From: Gammaproteobacteria bacterium
GTDB lineage: Bacteria > Pseudomonadota > Gammaproteobacteria > CAIRSR01
Assembly (NCBI GenBank): GCA_963575655.1
Contig: CAUYTY010000110.1
Coordinates: forward strand, 1-47,460
DNA: 47,460 nt
Direction: 5' to 3'
In this document: positions 27,534 through 36,739 of the stretch, piece after piece
How positions within the stretch are numbered: position 1 is the stretch's first letter
Layout of the letters: the number at the start of each line of letters is the position of its first letter
Made by a program: the position numbers and the translations under genes
Notes under the pieces: generated by a model
Told to the model about the DNA's origin: nothing
Seen by the model: the letters and a program-made list of their open reading frames with translations, nothing else
The model's database searches: none

Positions 27534-28043
27534 GTGACTATGAGTAAAAATACTAAGAGCGCCAACCTGGTCGAGGACCTGGGGATAAACGCAAAGCAGC
27601 GCGCCGAGATCCTTGATAATACCAGATGGGCTCATGATTTCTCTTGGTCAGAGATTGAGTCGCTCGCCTCATATCTACGACTCACCCACGTATCTAAAGA
27701 TGCCATCTTTATAAAAGAAGGTTCAGGCGAACGTTTGTTAGCCATTATTATTAGTGGTTCCGTCATAATCTACAAAGAAGACCCGGCCAGCCACCCACAA
27801 ATAATTGCAACGCTTGGTCCCGGTCAAACGATTGGGGAAATGTCTATGATCGACGGTAATCACTGCTCGGCAACGGTGGTAGCCGCCGAGGACCTGACAC
27901 TGCTCACCATGTCCAAGGTTTCGCTGAATATGCTCATCAACGAAAAACCAACCCTCGCGGTAAAATTTGTTCTAAAACTCTCACGGATCTTAAGCCAGCG
28001 ACTCCGCCTGACCAGTAGCAATCTAGTGGATCTATTTTCATAA
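27534..28043 (+). CDS. single-domain cyclic-nucleotide-binding-fold protein
   Basis: The 169 residues consist of a short N-terminal region and one cNMP-binding beta-roll (HVSKDAIFIKEGSGERLLAI to DLTLLTMSKVSLNMLI) with a C-terminal helix; no DNA-binding domain. The phosphate cassette reads GQTIGEMSMIDGNHCSATV: the glutamate is present, but the arginine that normally holds the cyclic phosphate is Cys. Cyclic nucleotide binding is therefore doubtful, and it may be a protein-interaction version. Start is GTG at 27534 or ATG at 27540; no strong ribosome site. It precedes a PilZ-GAF gene on the same strand. Confidence 0.82.
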   Translation: MTMSKNTKSANLVEDLGINAKQRAEILDNTRWAHDFSWSEIESLASYLRLTHVSKDAIFIKEGSGERLLAIIISGSVIIYKEDPASHPQIIATLGPGQTIGEMSMIDGNHCSATVVAAEDLTLLTMSKVSLNMLINEKPTLAVKFVLKLSRILSQRLRLTSSNLVDLFS

Positions 28044-28170
28044 GAATTATGATTCCGCGCACTTTCTCGGCACAGTTATCGATTAACACCACGCCACAAA
28101 ACTCCCCAAGTGCGATCGAGGATTACACTATTATAATAGCGATCTCTTTCTGGAAAGCTAAGAAACGTCA

Positions 28171-28217
28171 AGAACCTCTCGACCCTTCGGGATCGAGGAG
28201 TTTCCGCCCGAGGTTCT
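28171..28217 (+). other. nested stem-loop before the PilZ-GAF gene
   Basis: Outer arms AGAACCTC (28171-28178) and GAGGTTCT (28210-28217) enclose an inner hairpin CTCGACCC-TTCG-GGATCGAG with a stable UUCG-type loop. It ends 22 bp before the start codon at 28239. It could be a terminator for the preceding gene or a leader that limits translation. Confidence 0.5.
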
Positions 28218-28238
28218 AAGAATCTAAAGAGCAAAAGT

Positions 28239-29231
28239 GTGATGAACCCACCCTATAGCAGAGAATTAGCTGTGGAAGCATTGAGAAACGTTTCTGGCCA
28301 GTTCTCCGAGAAAGTAAGCAATTTCTCCAAGGAGAACACAGTTGCCAATGACGCAAAAGAGCTTAGAAGATACCAGAGGTACTCTTGTAATCTCCCCGCG
28401 AAAATCACAATAGGAAACATCGAGCTTGAGGGGGTAGCGCTGAATGTAGGGTTCAAAGGAATGTTAATTGTTATAAATCACCCCCAGGATATTGACACGG
28501 ATATTACCGTAAACGTATCTTTCAAACTTCCGTTTATAATTAACGATACAAAGATTCTTTCCAGGGTTCGTTGGAAAGACGAGAGAAATATTGGTGTAGA
28601 ATTCCTTAGCCTCAAAGAAAAGGAAATCGATGGGTTAAAGCGGTTTATTGACTCAATCTTAGATATTGAAGAGCATCACGATATACAAGAAATTCAGTCT
28701 CGCGTTGCCATTAACGCCCTTATTGAAACCACCTTAAGCAAACTATCTCTTGAAAGGCAATTGGGAGTTGCCCTTGAGATCATCCTAACAGTTCCCTGGT
28801 TCTCATCTGAGCATAAGGGGGCAGTATTCCTGTTTGAGAAAAACACGCAAGTTTTGAAGATGAAAACCGGCATAAATATGCCAGAGCTAAAAGCTCTGTG
28901 CAGTACCGTTGCTATTGGCCAATGTCTATGTGGTCGCGCTGGAGAACTGAAGAAAATTATCTTCCGCAACTCCTTAGATAAAGAACATACTATCACCTAT
29001 GACGGCATGAAACGCCAAGGTTGTTATTGTGTTCCGTTCTTAGAAAATTCAGAACTTATTGGCGTGCTAAATATTTACGTCTCTGGCGAGCATGCCAAGA
29101 ATAAGGATGAGGAGAGTTTTCTTCTGGCATCTGCGGCAATCATTGCTGACCTTATCAAATTCAGAAGAACTGAGGAGAGCCTTAATAAGACCGGTTACTT
29201 TCAGAGAAGTTGTTGTACAACATCGCGGTAG
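28239..29231 (+). CDS. PilZ-GAF domain protein, C-terminus possibly truncated
   Basis: Residues about 40-150 form a PilZ domain beginning RRYQRYSCNLPAKI, but the second half of the c-di-GMP motif is NVGFKG instead of D/NxSxxG, so binding may be weakened. Residues about 165-310 look like a GAF domain (LGVALEIILTVPWF, GAVFLFEKN, CLCGRAGE, CYCVPFLENSELIGVLNIYV). The end (RRTEESLNK followed by an unrelated tail) resembles the linker that usually leads into a kinase or cyclase domain, suggesting loss of an output domain. No catalytic domain follows in any frame before waaC. Confidence 0.8.
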   Translation: MMNPPYSRELAVEALRNVSGQFSEKVSNFSKENTVANDAKELRRYQRYSCNLPAKITIGNIELEGVALNVGFKGMLIVINHPQDIDTDITVNVSFKLPFIINDTKILSRVRWKDERNIGVEFLSLKEKEIDGLKRFIDSILDIEEHHDIQEIQSRVAINALIETTLSKLSLERQLGVALEIILTVPWFSSEHKGAVFLFEKNTQVLKMKTGINMPELKALCSTVAIGQCLCGRAGELKKIIFRNSLDKEHTITYDGMKRQGCYCVPFLENSELIGVLNIYVSGEHAKNKDEESFLLASAAIIADLIKFRRTEESLNKTGYFQRSCCTTSR

Positions 29232-29339
29232 ATTGCCAAAACGAAGCTGGCACCGTTGTTTGGGACAGTTCAATCGAAACTTGAGAAATTATCTAGTGAT
29301 GTTGACTGAATCGATGACGACACTATACGGATAACTGTT

Positions 29340-30326
29340 TTGACCAATATTTTGGTAGTCAAGACCACGTCTCTGGGTGACTTAGTCCATACTCTGCCGG
29401 CAATAACCGATCTCGCCCAGCGAATTCCTGATGTTCGCATTGATTGGGTAGCGGAAGAGGCGTTTACCGACATCCCTACCCTACATCCAGCGATCAGGCG
29501 GGTAATACCGGTAGCATTGCGACGCTGGCGCAAAACTCCCTGGCAGTCTGCAACACGGCACGAATTGGGAGCTTTTCTGAGGACCTTGCGGGCAATTGAG
29601 TATGATTTGGTGCTGGACTATCAGGGATTGATCAAAAGTGCCGTCATTACGTGTTTGGCATATGGTCGACGCTGGGGATTGAATTGGTACAGCGCGCGCG
29701 AGCCGCTAGCAACACTCTGTTATGATCGACGTTGCATGGTAGCATGTGACCAACATGCAGTGACCCGTAATCGGGCATTGGCTGCCTGCGCCCTGGGATA
29801 CGAATTACCTATCGATCCCCCCAATTACGGGATCGTGCAATCACTCTCCCAACCAATTGGTATGGTGTTATCGGAGCGCTACGTGGTATGTCTGCACGCG
29901 ACCAGTCGCGCCAGCAAAAATTGGTCCCCGGAGCATTGGATAACCTTGGGCCGAATTTTAACCAAACGTGGTTGGACCTGTCTGTTACCTTGGGGAAATG
30001 AGCGTGAGCGTGGCGCTGCCATTACGTTAGCCGGTGAGATTCCCCAGGCTCGCGTATTGCCGGCGCTTACTTTGCGTGAATTGGCGAGTGTTCTCTCGGG
30101 TGCGGAGGTAGTTATTGGAATGGACACCGGATTGACCCACCTTGCTGTGGCGCTTGGTCGCCCCACCGTTGCCCTCTATACCGACACGGCACCGAAATTA
30201 ACCGGGGTGCTCGCTGGACAAATCGGTTGGGCAATAAACTTGGGAGGTCCCGGCCAAATTCCAAATCCGGAACAGGTTGTGGCCGCAATCGATGGGAAAC
30301 CAATTCTCTTAGGAGAAATCTCGTAA
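29340..30326 (+). CDS. waaC: LPS heptosyltransferase I
   Basis: Transfers the first heptose onto Kdo2-lipid A at the cytoplasmic face of the inner membrane. The 328 residues (TTG start) have the GT-9 layout: ILVVKTTSLGDLVHTLPAITD at the N-terminus (only the short core being invariant), VLDYQGLIKSA, HATSRASKNWSPEHW and the donor-binding MDTGLTHLAVALGRPTVALY. Length fits RfaC/WaaC. The gene shows that the cell makes lipopolysaccharide. Its TAA stop falls inside an inverted repeat (30323-30368). Confidence 0.94.
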   Translation: MTNILVVKTTSLGDLVHTLPAITDLAQRIPDVRIDWVAEEAFTDIPTLHPAIRRVIPVALRRWRKTPWQSATRHELGAFLRTLRAIEYDLVLDYQGLIKSAVITCLAYGRRWGLNWYSAREPLATLCYDRRCMVACDQHAVTRNRALAACALGYELPIDPPNYGIVQSLSQPIGMVLSERYVVCLHATSRASKNWSPEHWITLGRILTKRGWTCLLPWGNERERGAAITLAGEIPQARVLPALTLRELASVLSGAEVVIGMDTGLTHLAVALGRPTVALYTDTAPKLTGVLAGQIGWAINLGGPGQIPNPEQVVAAIDGKPILLGEIS

Positions 30327-30368
30327 TTGTGCATCCCATCCTCCCAACGGGAGGGAATGAGCAATTAC
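30323..30368. repeat. inverted repeat overlapping the waaC stop
   Basis: Outer arms GTAATTG and CAATTAC, plus inner CCTCCC-AAC-GGGAGG, give a long imperfect hairpin. The waaC stop codon is part of the left arm. No T-run. Confidence 0.6.
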
Positions 30369-30468
30369 GAAAGTTCTACCGGGGATGTTACCATTACGTC
30401 CGTATCCATTTACTGTGATATACGGCCATCGTTTCTTTTTCTCCACAAACAGGACATATCACACGATT

Positions 30469-31752
30469 ATGGCGATAACGCTTCATTCCCTGATCACAGT
30501 TGCCGCTGAATTGCTGGGGGCGGTACTGAGTGCTGAACAGGGGGCTGACCATACCTTGTCGCGCTATTTCCAGGATCATCCTCGATTCGGCAGCCGGGAT
30601 CGTCGCATCCTGGCCGATGCCGTATATGGTTGCCTGCGTCGCCTGCGTTCTCTTGGGTATATCTTAGGCCAACCAGAACACCCGAATTGGCGCCTTACCA
30701 AGTTCGAGGCCCAAACGCGATTAGCTGCCTGGATACTAAACGAAGGTAATGAAAAACGAGAAGAGATAAATGCCATCCTTGGTGCCGAAATTAATCTACT
30801 GCCAGCTAATATTGCGATTAGTCGACCTCCAGCGGTGGCCGCCGATCTGCCTGACTGGCTTTACGATGCCTTAACTTTGGAGCTAGGTACCACCGAGGTT
30901 CAGACTCTAGCTGCAGCGTTGGTCCTGCCAGCACTACTAGACCTTCGAGTTAATACCCTGCGCACAAATCGTGGGGAGGTCATTCGTCAATTACAGGAGG
31001 CTGGCATTGAGGCTACCCCAACTCCTTTATCTCCAGTTGGGCTACGCCTGCCCGCGCGGACCTCTCTCATGGAAAGTGAACTCTACCGCCAGGGATTGGT
31101 AGAGATCCAAGATGAGGGGAGCCAACTTATTGGGCAGCTCCTCGCCCCGCGTCGCCACGAAATAGTGGTGGATTTTTGTGCCGGGGCTGGTGGTAAAACG
31201 CTCCATCTCGGGGCATTGATGGCCAATACCGGTACCCTGCACGCCTTTGACCCGGTACCACGTCGCCTCGATCAACTCAGGTCCAGGATTGAACGAGCGG
31301 GAATTACCACGGTGCGTAGCGCACGCATTGATAATCTGGCGGCGCCGCCCATTTTGGCTTTGCGTGGAAAAGTCGACCGGGTATTGGTAGATGCCCCCTG
31401 CACAGGCACGGGCACCCTGCGCCGTAGCCCAGACATCAAATGGCGCCACCATAACCTCACCCGACTCACCACGGAGCAGAAACAAATTCTTGCTACTGCC
31501 GCAACTCTAGTACGTCCCGGCGGACGATTGGTATATGCCACCTGTAGCCTATTGCGCGCCGAGAATGAGGCAATAGTGGAAGATTTCTTGGCTTCCCATC
31601 CTGATTTCGTTTTGATCCCTCCCGATACGTCGTTAGCTCGCCTAAATATCCCTCCAGATCTATTGTCCAAAGAGGCGCAGGCCCTACGTCTCTATCCCCA
31701 TCGTCATGCTACTGACGGTTTCTACGCCGCGTTATTGGCACGTCACAGATAA
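30469..31752 (+). CDS. rsmB: 16S rRNA (cytosine-C5) methyltransferase
   Basis: Methylates C967 of 16S rRNA with S-adenosylmethionine. The ATG at 30469 (MAITLHSLITVAAELLGA) gives 427 residues, the RsmB length; the longer frame upstream does not look coding. It has an N-terminal NusB-like helical domain (SRYFQDHPRFGSRDRRILADAVYG), then the Rossmann methyltransferase with VVDFCAGAGGKTLHLGA, VDAPCTGTGTLRRSPD (assisting cysteine) and YATCSLLRAEN (catalytic cysteine). The TAA stop coincides with the first bases of a mini-element end (TAATCCAAGTTGC). Confidence 0.96.
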   Translation: MAITLHSLITVAAELLGAVLSAEQGADHTLSRYFQDHPRFGSRDRRILADAVYGCLRRLRSLGYILGQPEHPNWRLTKFEAQTRLAAWILNEGNEKREEINAILGAEINLLPANIAISRPPAVAADLPDWLYDALTLELGTTEVQTLAAALVLPALLDLRVNTLRTNRGEVIRQLQEAGIEATPTPLSPVGLRLPARTSLMESELYRQGLVEIQDEGSQLIGQLLAPRRHEIVVDFCAGAGGKTLHLGALMANTGTLHAFDPVPRRLDQLRSRIERAGITTVRSARIDNLAAPPILALRGKVDRVLVDAPCTGTGTLRRSPDIKWRHHNLTRLTTEQKQILATAATLVRPGGRLVYATCSLLRAENEAIVEDFLASHPDFVLIPPDTSLARLNIPPDLLSKEAQALRLYPHRHATDGFYAALLARHR

Positions 31753-31806
31753 TCCAAGTTGCTACTTGCGGATTCAACCTTGAAGTGCAACAGGTGAACT
31801 AGCCAA
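31749..31806. repeat. element end plus dispersed repeat
   Basis: TAATCCAAGTTGCTACTTGC followed by GGATTCAACCTTGAAGTGCAAC, the inverse of 16495-16535. It lies between the convergent rsmB and cyclase genes and overlaps the 3' end of the cyclase by a few bases. Confidence 0.65.
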
Positions 31807-33790
31807 TGGTAACGGGTGATTCAACATCTAATAGCTGCTTTATCCCCAACAGTCGATATCCTGTAAGCGGTTCGATTCGTCCCTTTAATTTCAATGACCC
31901 GAGACAATAGGCATCCACCTGGTCAGCAACGTATCGATAGGTTGCTTCGCTGATGATAATGCGAAATGGTTCTTTGTCGAAGTCGTGACCAATGTCACTA
32001 TAAGATTCCAGACGTTGTGCCAAAATCACTTCGGCACCCACGGTGGTGTACTTGAGACGTTTAGTGCTCCCCAGGCAACCGGCCACTGCCTTACCCGTAT
32101 GCACCCCGATCCGCATTCCGGCACTTGGCAGACCCGCCGCCCGCCATTCCTCATTCAGTCGCTCCAATTGGTGACCCAAATCAATGGCACAAGCCACCGC
32201 ATTTAAGGCATCTTGACGAATTCCCTCTTCGTTATGCTTGGGAACCGGGACACCAAAATCTGCCTTAATCCCGTCGCCAAAAAAGTCATCTACTAATCCG
32301 CCGTGTTCGGCAATTCGCTCCGACATTGCCTCCATGAAAGTATTAACCCAACTCATCAATGCGTCGGGTTCCATCAGACTGGCCTGCTGGGTATAACCTT
32401 TCATGTCGAGAAATAGTGCAGTCATCGTCAGTCGTTGATTACGCGGGCGGCCCTGGATCAAGAATTCATCGCGACGCTCCCAGAGATTCTCAGCCAACAG
32501 CGGTGATAGATAATTGGAAAAGAACTGCATCAACTGCCCACGCTCAAGGCGTTCACGCCGTAGCACATAGACGCCCATCCAACTGAGAGAAAATCCCCAG
32601 GCGAGTAACGGAGCAATTACCGGTAACCACAAACCATTAGCGGCCAAAATAAAACCAAGGCCGCCAATAGTTGTAATTCCCCCGAGCAGTACCGCCAAGG
32701 AGAAAAGGACACCACTGGCAAACGAACCAAGCACTATCCCAACCAGGGCACTAAAAATAATCAGTGTTACGGTCATACTCTCGGGAACTGCCAACAATGG
32801 CATGGTTTCCTCTAGACCGTTGCGAATCAGTTGGCTGATCGTATGAGCATGGATCACCACCCCAGGCGTCTTGATATCTGAATCGTCATTGGGGTCGTCC
32901 GTAGACGTAGAGAAAAACGAGAACAACGACGCCTCTTTGCCATAGTCACCGACAGGCACGGAGAAATGATCGGTAACACTCTCCAGATGAGGACCAATTA
33001 GAACTATTCGATCAGTAAAGCGCGATAATTCGATCTCACCACGCTGGATAGCGCCAAAGGTAACCGTATCAAAACGCGCACTACCGCCTCGATAGTCCAA
33101 TAGAATCTGATAACCGGCCGCATCAACTCCCCGGTAGCCGCCAGTATTTGGTTCGACCGCTGGAAGCACGGTGTCACCGATCATAATCTGTTGCGGATCC
33201 TGTGGCACATTTTTAAGAGTAATCTTTGTCTTCGCAAGATAATCCAATGCTATTCGCAAACCAAATGATGATATTACCCGGTCATCGTTATCTGTCATCA
33301 TCAACAACCCACGTCGTACCACATTATCGGAATCAAGAACTAGATCATTAAAACCAACCCGTCCGCGTTTCGCCAGAGCAGGATGCGGGGGAATTCCCGG
33401 AGATCGACCTTTCGACATCTTTCTTATACCGATGATGCGTGATTCATTGGCGAACAGCGCATCCAATTCCTCACGACCGGGCGGCTCCGGCAAATCGCGA
33501 TAAAGGTCAATACCCACTACCCGTGGGGCACCTTGAAGAATGGTTTTCAAGACACTCGCTAATGCTTGATCGCTAAATGGCCAGTGTTGCGTGTGAATAT
33601 CATTCTCGACAATTTCAACAATGACTACCCGTGGATCGGGCTGGCCCCGTGTCGTAAATTTCAACAATTGGTCGTAGGCAACTAATTCAAACCACTGAAT
33701 TGCCCCCAACCAACGTAGCAGCAATACGGCGACCCAGACCGCACACCAGAGCATAAGTCCACCCCGCCCAATCTTTCCTAGCTTAAACAT
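31799..33790 (-). CDS. CHASE2-domain class III adenylate/guanylate cyclase
   Basis: Membrane receptor cyclase of 663 residues. An N-terminal helix (LMLWCAVWVAVLLLRWLG) leads to a periplasmic CHASE2 sensor (VVGIDLYRDLPEPPG, RGLLMMTDNDDRVISSFGLR, ILLDYRGG, DRIVLIGPHLESVTDHF). Three membrane helices follow (about 340-420). The C-terminal catalytic domain has the metal-binding aspartates in LFLDMKGYTQQ and DDFFGDGIKADFG, and the HTGKAVAGCLG...KYTTVGAEV segment. These residues appear complete, so it should make cAMP or cGMP; ATP versus GTP preference cannot be decided by eye. Neighbouring genes encode two cyclic-nucleotide-binding proteins, likely effectors. Confidence 0.92.
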   Translation of the reverse strand: MFKLGKIGRGGLMLWCAVWVAVLLLRWLGAIQWFELVAYDQLLKFTTRGQPDPRVVIVEIVENDIHTQHWPFSDQALASVLKTILQGAPRVVGIDLYRDLPEPPGREELDALFANESRIIGIRKMSKGRSPGIPPHPALAKRGRVGFNDLVLDSDNVVRRGLLMMTDNDDRVISSFGLRIALDYLAKTKITLKNVPQDPQQIMIGDTVLPAVEPNTGGYRGVDAAGYQILLDYRGGSARFDTVTFGAIQRGEIELSRFTDRIVLIGPHLESVTDHFSVPVGDYGKEASLFSFFSTSTDDPNDDSDIKTPGVVIHAHTISQLIRNGLEETMPLLAVPESMTVTLIIFSALVGIVLGSFASGVLFSLAVLLGGITTIGGLGFILAANGLWLPVIAPLLAWGFSLSWMGVYVLRRERLERGQLMQFFSNYLSPLLAENLWERRDEFLIQGRPRNQRLTMTALFLDMKGYTQQASLMEPDALMSWVNTFMEAMSERIAEHGGLVDDFFGDGIKADFGVPVPKHNEEGIRQDALNAVACAIDLGHQLERLNEEWRAAGLPSAGMRIGVHTGKAVAGCLGSTKRLKYTTVGAEVILAQRLESYSDIGHDFDKEPFRIIISEATYRYVADQVDAYCLGSLKLKGRIEPLTGYRLLGIKQLLDVESPVTIG

Positions 33791-33887
33791 CTTGGATTAT
33801 CCGAATCATTAACCAGGTCTCTCACTCATAGCGCAAACGGGTACTCTAGAATTGAGTTACCCAGTTGTGCGGAAGGAATATTAAACT

Positions 33888-33980
33888 TAACCCAAGTTGC
33901 TATCTAGCGCGATTTTCTCCCCTCTCCCGAAGGGATAGGGGCTTTTTCGTTTCTCACCGCATAGGTGGCAACTTGGGTTA
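33888..33980. repeat. type C palindromic mini-element
   Basis: Ends TTAACCCAAGTTGCTATCTA and TAGGTGGCAACTTGGGTTA around a hairpin CCCCTCTCCCGAAGGGATAGGGG; about 93 bp, closely similar to 23125-23216. Adjacent to a different element at 33986. Confidence 0.8.
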
Positions 33981-33985
33981 TTTAG

Positions 33986-34137
33986 CTCAAGTTGCTACCT
34001 AGTGCCTGGCCGAAAATCTCGGTTTTATGTTCTACAACCCGGAGGGTTACTCGCTATTTCATCGTTCCCACGCGGAGCGTGGGAACGATGTATAAAACCG
34101 AGGTTTTCGACCAGACACTAGGTAGCAACTTGGATTA
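33986..34137. mobile_element. 152-bp composite palindromic element
   Basis: Ends CTCAAGTTGCTACCTAGTG and CACTAGGTAGCAACTTGGAT; nested inside are TGGCCGAAAATCTCGGTTTTA paired with its near-complement TAAAACCGAGGTTTTCGACC, and a central palindrome CATCGTTCCCACGC-G-GAGCGTGGGAACGATG (arms). No coding capacity. A worn relative is at 21774-21966. Confidence 0.8.
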
Positions 34138-34214
34138 AACTTACTTAAGTTGCTAGCTATCCGGGATGGCGTCGATATAAATTATATGCTATTTCGGGTA
34201 GGTAGAAACCCGAA

Positions 34215-35930
34215 TTAGAATTGGTAACTCGCCTGAAACAACACCCCGTGATCCTGCAAAGTAGTGGTGGGATGGTCTACCTGACCAAAAGGAACGCCAA
34301 AATAGATATTGGCCTGTAATCGTTCATTGGGTTGCCAACGCAAACCGATTCCCGCACTAGCCAGAGATTCATGTTTCTCCGTTTTATCCCAGGTTTGGCC
34401 AAGATCGATGAATGGCGCAATTTGCAGCGTCTGCCCACCATGCTCACCATCTCCGAGGGGGGCGCGCAATTCCAGTGAGAGGAGCCAACCATTGTCATGG
34501 ATCAGCAACCCTTCACGATAACCGCGCACCATATTAGGGCCGGCCATGGAAAAACGCTCAAGCAGTAACAGGGATTCATCGGAAAATCGAGCCAATGCTC
34601 GAGTGATCTGCTGATAGCGTCGGTTTTCGCCGAAGCGTCGCGCCCACTGCAACTCCCCCATCCACGAAAAGAATCGGCTATCAGGGGCAGAAGAATTAAT
34701 TGTAGAACCCAGGGCATCAATCCCCAGGCTAAAGGTCGAGCGGGCAGCCAATACCTGCTCCAGAGAACGCGACAGCCATTCCTGTTCCAGGCGTATCACC
34801 GCAACGCTACTCTTTCCATTAGCCTCGCCTGCAAAAAAAGAAAAAGGGTCATCCAACAGGGATGTCTTATTTTCGGCCCATTCGAGCTTTACGCCAAGTT
34901 TATTTTCAGCATCTGGACTACGTACCAGAAAATGATATAGACCCACATGGAAACGACGCGATTTCCCCGTGATATCCAGATCTTTAAAATCTGGACTAAT
35001 CGCTCGCGCATCCACATACTCACCACCGAAAGCAAGCGCAGTGTTACGTCCCCGTAACGGAAAATCGTAGTCAATGGTGGTGTCGTTTACGCCTTGGCTG
35101 CGTGCATAACTAACCTGGAGGGCATCTGCGTTACCAGTGATATTAGCAAAACCACCAGTTAGAATAACCTGTTCGCTACCTACATCCGGGGGCCGGTAAT
35201 TATTCGTTTCGATCTGCCAGTGCCAGAGGGTGGCCTCAGTCACCTCAGCGGCCAGGGTCGCCTCGCCACGACGCAGACCGGGAATTACCTCAACCTTAAT
35301 CCGTTCGATCAACGGGTCCTGGTGTAAAAGTAATACTCGATCCTGGAGTTGCTGCATATTGAGCACCTCTGTTGGTTCGGGTAAGAGCCCCTGCTCAATA
35401 AAACTATTATGTAAACGACGATTACCACTCACCTGTATCCCGCAGACCTGCCCTTCTACCACCTGGAAATGTACTTTGCCATTCGTAATTTCCTGATCGG
35501 GGATCCAAGTGCCGGAATTGATATAGCCGTGGTCCACGTAGAATTTGGTCAGGCGATGACGGATGGCCTGGAGTTCTTCCGCAGTGACCGCACGTCCCAG
35601 ATCGGAACCAATCACCGCCAGCAATTGCTCATCACTGAATACGTGGTTACCCTCAAAGGTAACACTTAGCAAAAGCACCTTTTGGGCATCGGCCAGGTGG
35701 GGGGGGTCAGGATTTCCCAAGGTTGGCGGCAAGATCGGTGCCGCGTCGGGCCGCGAATTGGAAAATCCCAGTTCGGTTGATTTGGTCCAGCCACCTCGGA
35801 GACCGACATCAGGTCCAATTCCCGGAGTAAGCGAGGCCCCTAAGGTTAGGAGAGGTGCAAGCACCCCTCCCACCAGAATAAACCAGCGCAGAGGGACGCC
35901 CCAAAATATCACGGATGAGTCTCCAGCCAT
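34215..35930 (-). CDS. TpsB/FhaC/ShlB-type outer-membrane transporter
   Basis: Two-partner-secretion pore of 571 residues. Signal-like N-terminus (FILVGGVLAPLLTLGASL) and a proline-rich stretch precede a POTRA domain (VTFEGNHVFSDEQLLAVIG, YVDHGYINSGTWIPDQEI, VVEGQVCGIQVSGNRRLHN), a second POTRA-like part, and a 16-strand barrel. The conserved loop-6 motif appears as MVRGYREG, and the protein ends with an aromatic residue (YQF). It exports the TpsA exoprotein encoded in the same cluster. The start overlaps the DUF928 stop by 22 bp, so the two are coupled. Confidence 0.94.
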   Translation of the reverse strand: MAGDSSVIFWGVPLRWFILVGGVLAPLLTLGASLTPGIGPDVGLRGGWTKSTELGFSNSRPDAAPILPPTLGNPDPPHLADAQKVLLLSVTFEGNHVFSDEQLLAVIGSDLGRAVTAEELQAIRHRLTKFYVDHGYINSGTWIPDQEITNGKVHFQVVEGQVCGIQVSGNRRLHNSFIEQGLLPEPTEVLNMQQLQDRVLLLHQDPLIERIKVEVIPGLRRGEATLAAEVTEATLWHWQIETNNYRPPDVGSEQVILTGGFANITGNADALQVSYARSQGVNDTTIDYDFPLRGRNTALAFGGEYVDARAISPDFKDLDITGKSRRFHVGLYHFLVRSPDAENKLGVKLEWAENKTSLLDDPFSFFAGEANGKSSVAVIRLEQEWLSRSLEQVLAARSTFSLGIDALGSTINSSAPDSRFFSWMGELQWARRFGENRRYQQITRALARFSDESLLLLERFSMAGPNMVRGYREGLLIHDNGWLLSLELRAPLGDGEHGGQTLQIAPFIDLGQTWDKTEKHESLASAGIGLRWQPNERLQANIYFGVPFGQVDHPTTTLQDHGVLFQASYQF

Positions 35931-36631
35931 TGTGCTATTGCCTTCAAATCTCCCTGAGCCAACAGAGTGCCACGCTGCAAACGATGTTCTGGGGTGTTCT
36001 TCTGATCAACTAATTGATTAAGGCACTGAAGTGCGTCGTACCACAGACCTTGCGCCGCATAGGCCGTGGCCTGTTGTATTCGTCCGTGCTGTCGGCAATC
36101 GACCGTTCCCCCGTTTCCATCGGTAGTACGAACTACGCTCCCAGCAACAAAGGTATCCGCTGAACGATGGGTGTCATCATTCACCAAAGACACCGACCAC
36201 TGGTACTCCACATCCGGTTTGAGTTTGATCCCCAATTTGGCCAAATCGATACCCTGAATGCCCGGTCGCGAGGGACTCGGTAGACGTATTTCAAGCACCG
36301 GATTCTCTTCGTTAGGGACCGTTATTGCCAGATCCAGTGGAGTATTTACTGCTTGTGAGATAAACCAATAGAGAATTGGTTGGGTCTGGCTGGTCAATCC
36401 CGTTTGCGGTGGGACCAAGGCTGACATCAATAGCTGGGTCTTATCTCCACGAGACCCCCCACCAATGCGACGAGCGGGGGCGCCACGATTAGGAGGAGTG
36501 AAGGCAATCGCGCCGGAAAATGATTCTACAGTTGGTGATTGGTCCAGATCTTCCGAAGTAGCACCATGAATAGGCACCAATAAAGTCCCGGCCAGTAGAA
36601 CACCGAGTAGTTGTCGAGTTGGGTGCAACAT
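35909..36631 (-). CDS. DUF928-family secreted protein
   Basis: The 240-residue product has a signal peptide (LLGVLLAGTLLVPIHGATSE). The DUF928 core follows, beginning FTPPNRGAPARRIGGGSRG, with ALVPPQTGLTSQTQPILYWFI, beta-rich segments and the conserved GIKLKPDVEYQWSVSLV. An alpha-helical end (AYAAQGLWYDALQCLNQLVD) is typical of the family. DUF928 genes accompany TPS and CHAT genes in cyanobacteria and sulfur bacteria; a periplasmic helper role is inferred, with no biochemical function known. Coupled to tpsB. Confidence 0.9.
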   Translation of the reverse strand: MLHPTRQLLGVLLAGTLLVPIHGATSEDLDQSPTVESFSGAIAFTPPNRGAPARRIGGGSRGDKTQLLMSALVPPQTGLTSQTQPILYWFISQAVNTPLDLAITVPNEENPVLEIRLPSPSRPGIQGIDLAKLGIKLKPDVEYQWSVSLVNDDTHRSADTFVAGSVVRTTDGNGGTVDCRQHGRIQQATAYAAQGLWYDALQCLNQLVDQKNTPEHRLQRGTLLAQGDLKAIAQWLETHP

Positions 36632-36739
36632 GATTTTCTCCTAAATGTACAATGCTTTTAGTTAACACAATCTGCTATTCTTCTTCATTTCGATAGAAAG
36701 TACCGAGATGATGAATAGGCAACAATTTTGGTTACAGGT

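Noticed and set aside
29232-29339. Continuation of the PilZ-GAF protein into an output domain by frameshift
   Set aside because: I checked the other frames up to waaC and saw no GGDEF, kinase or HD-GYP motif.
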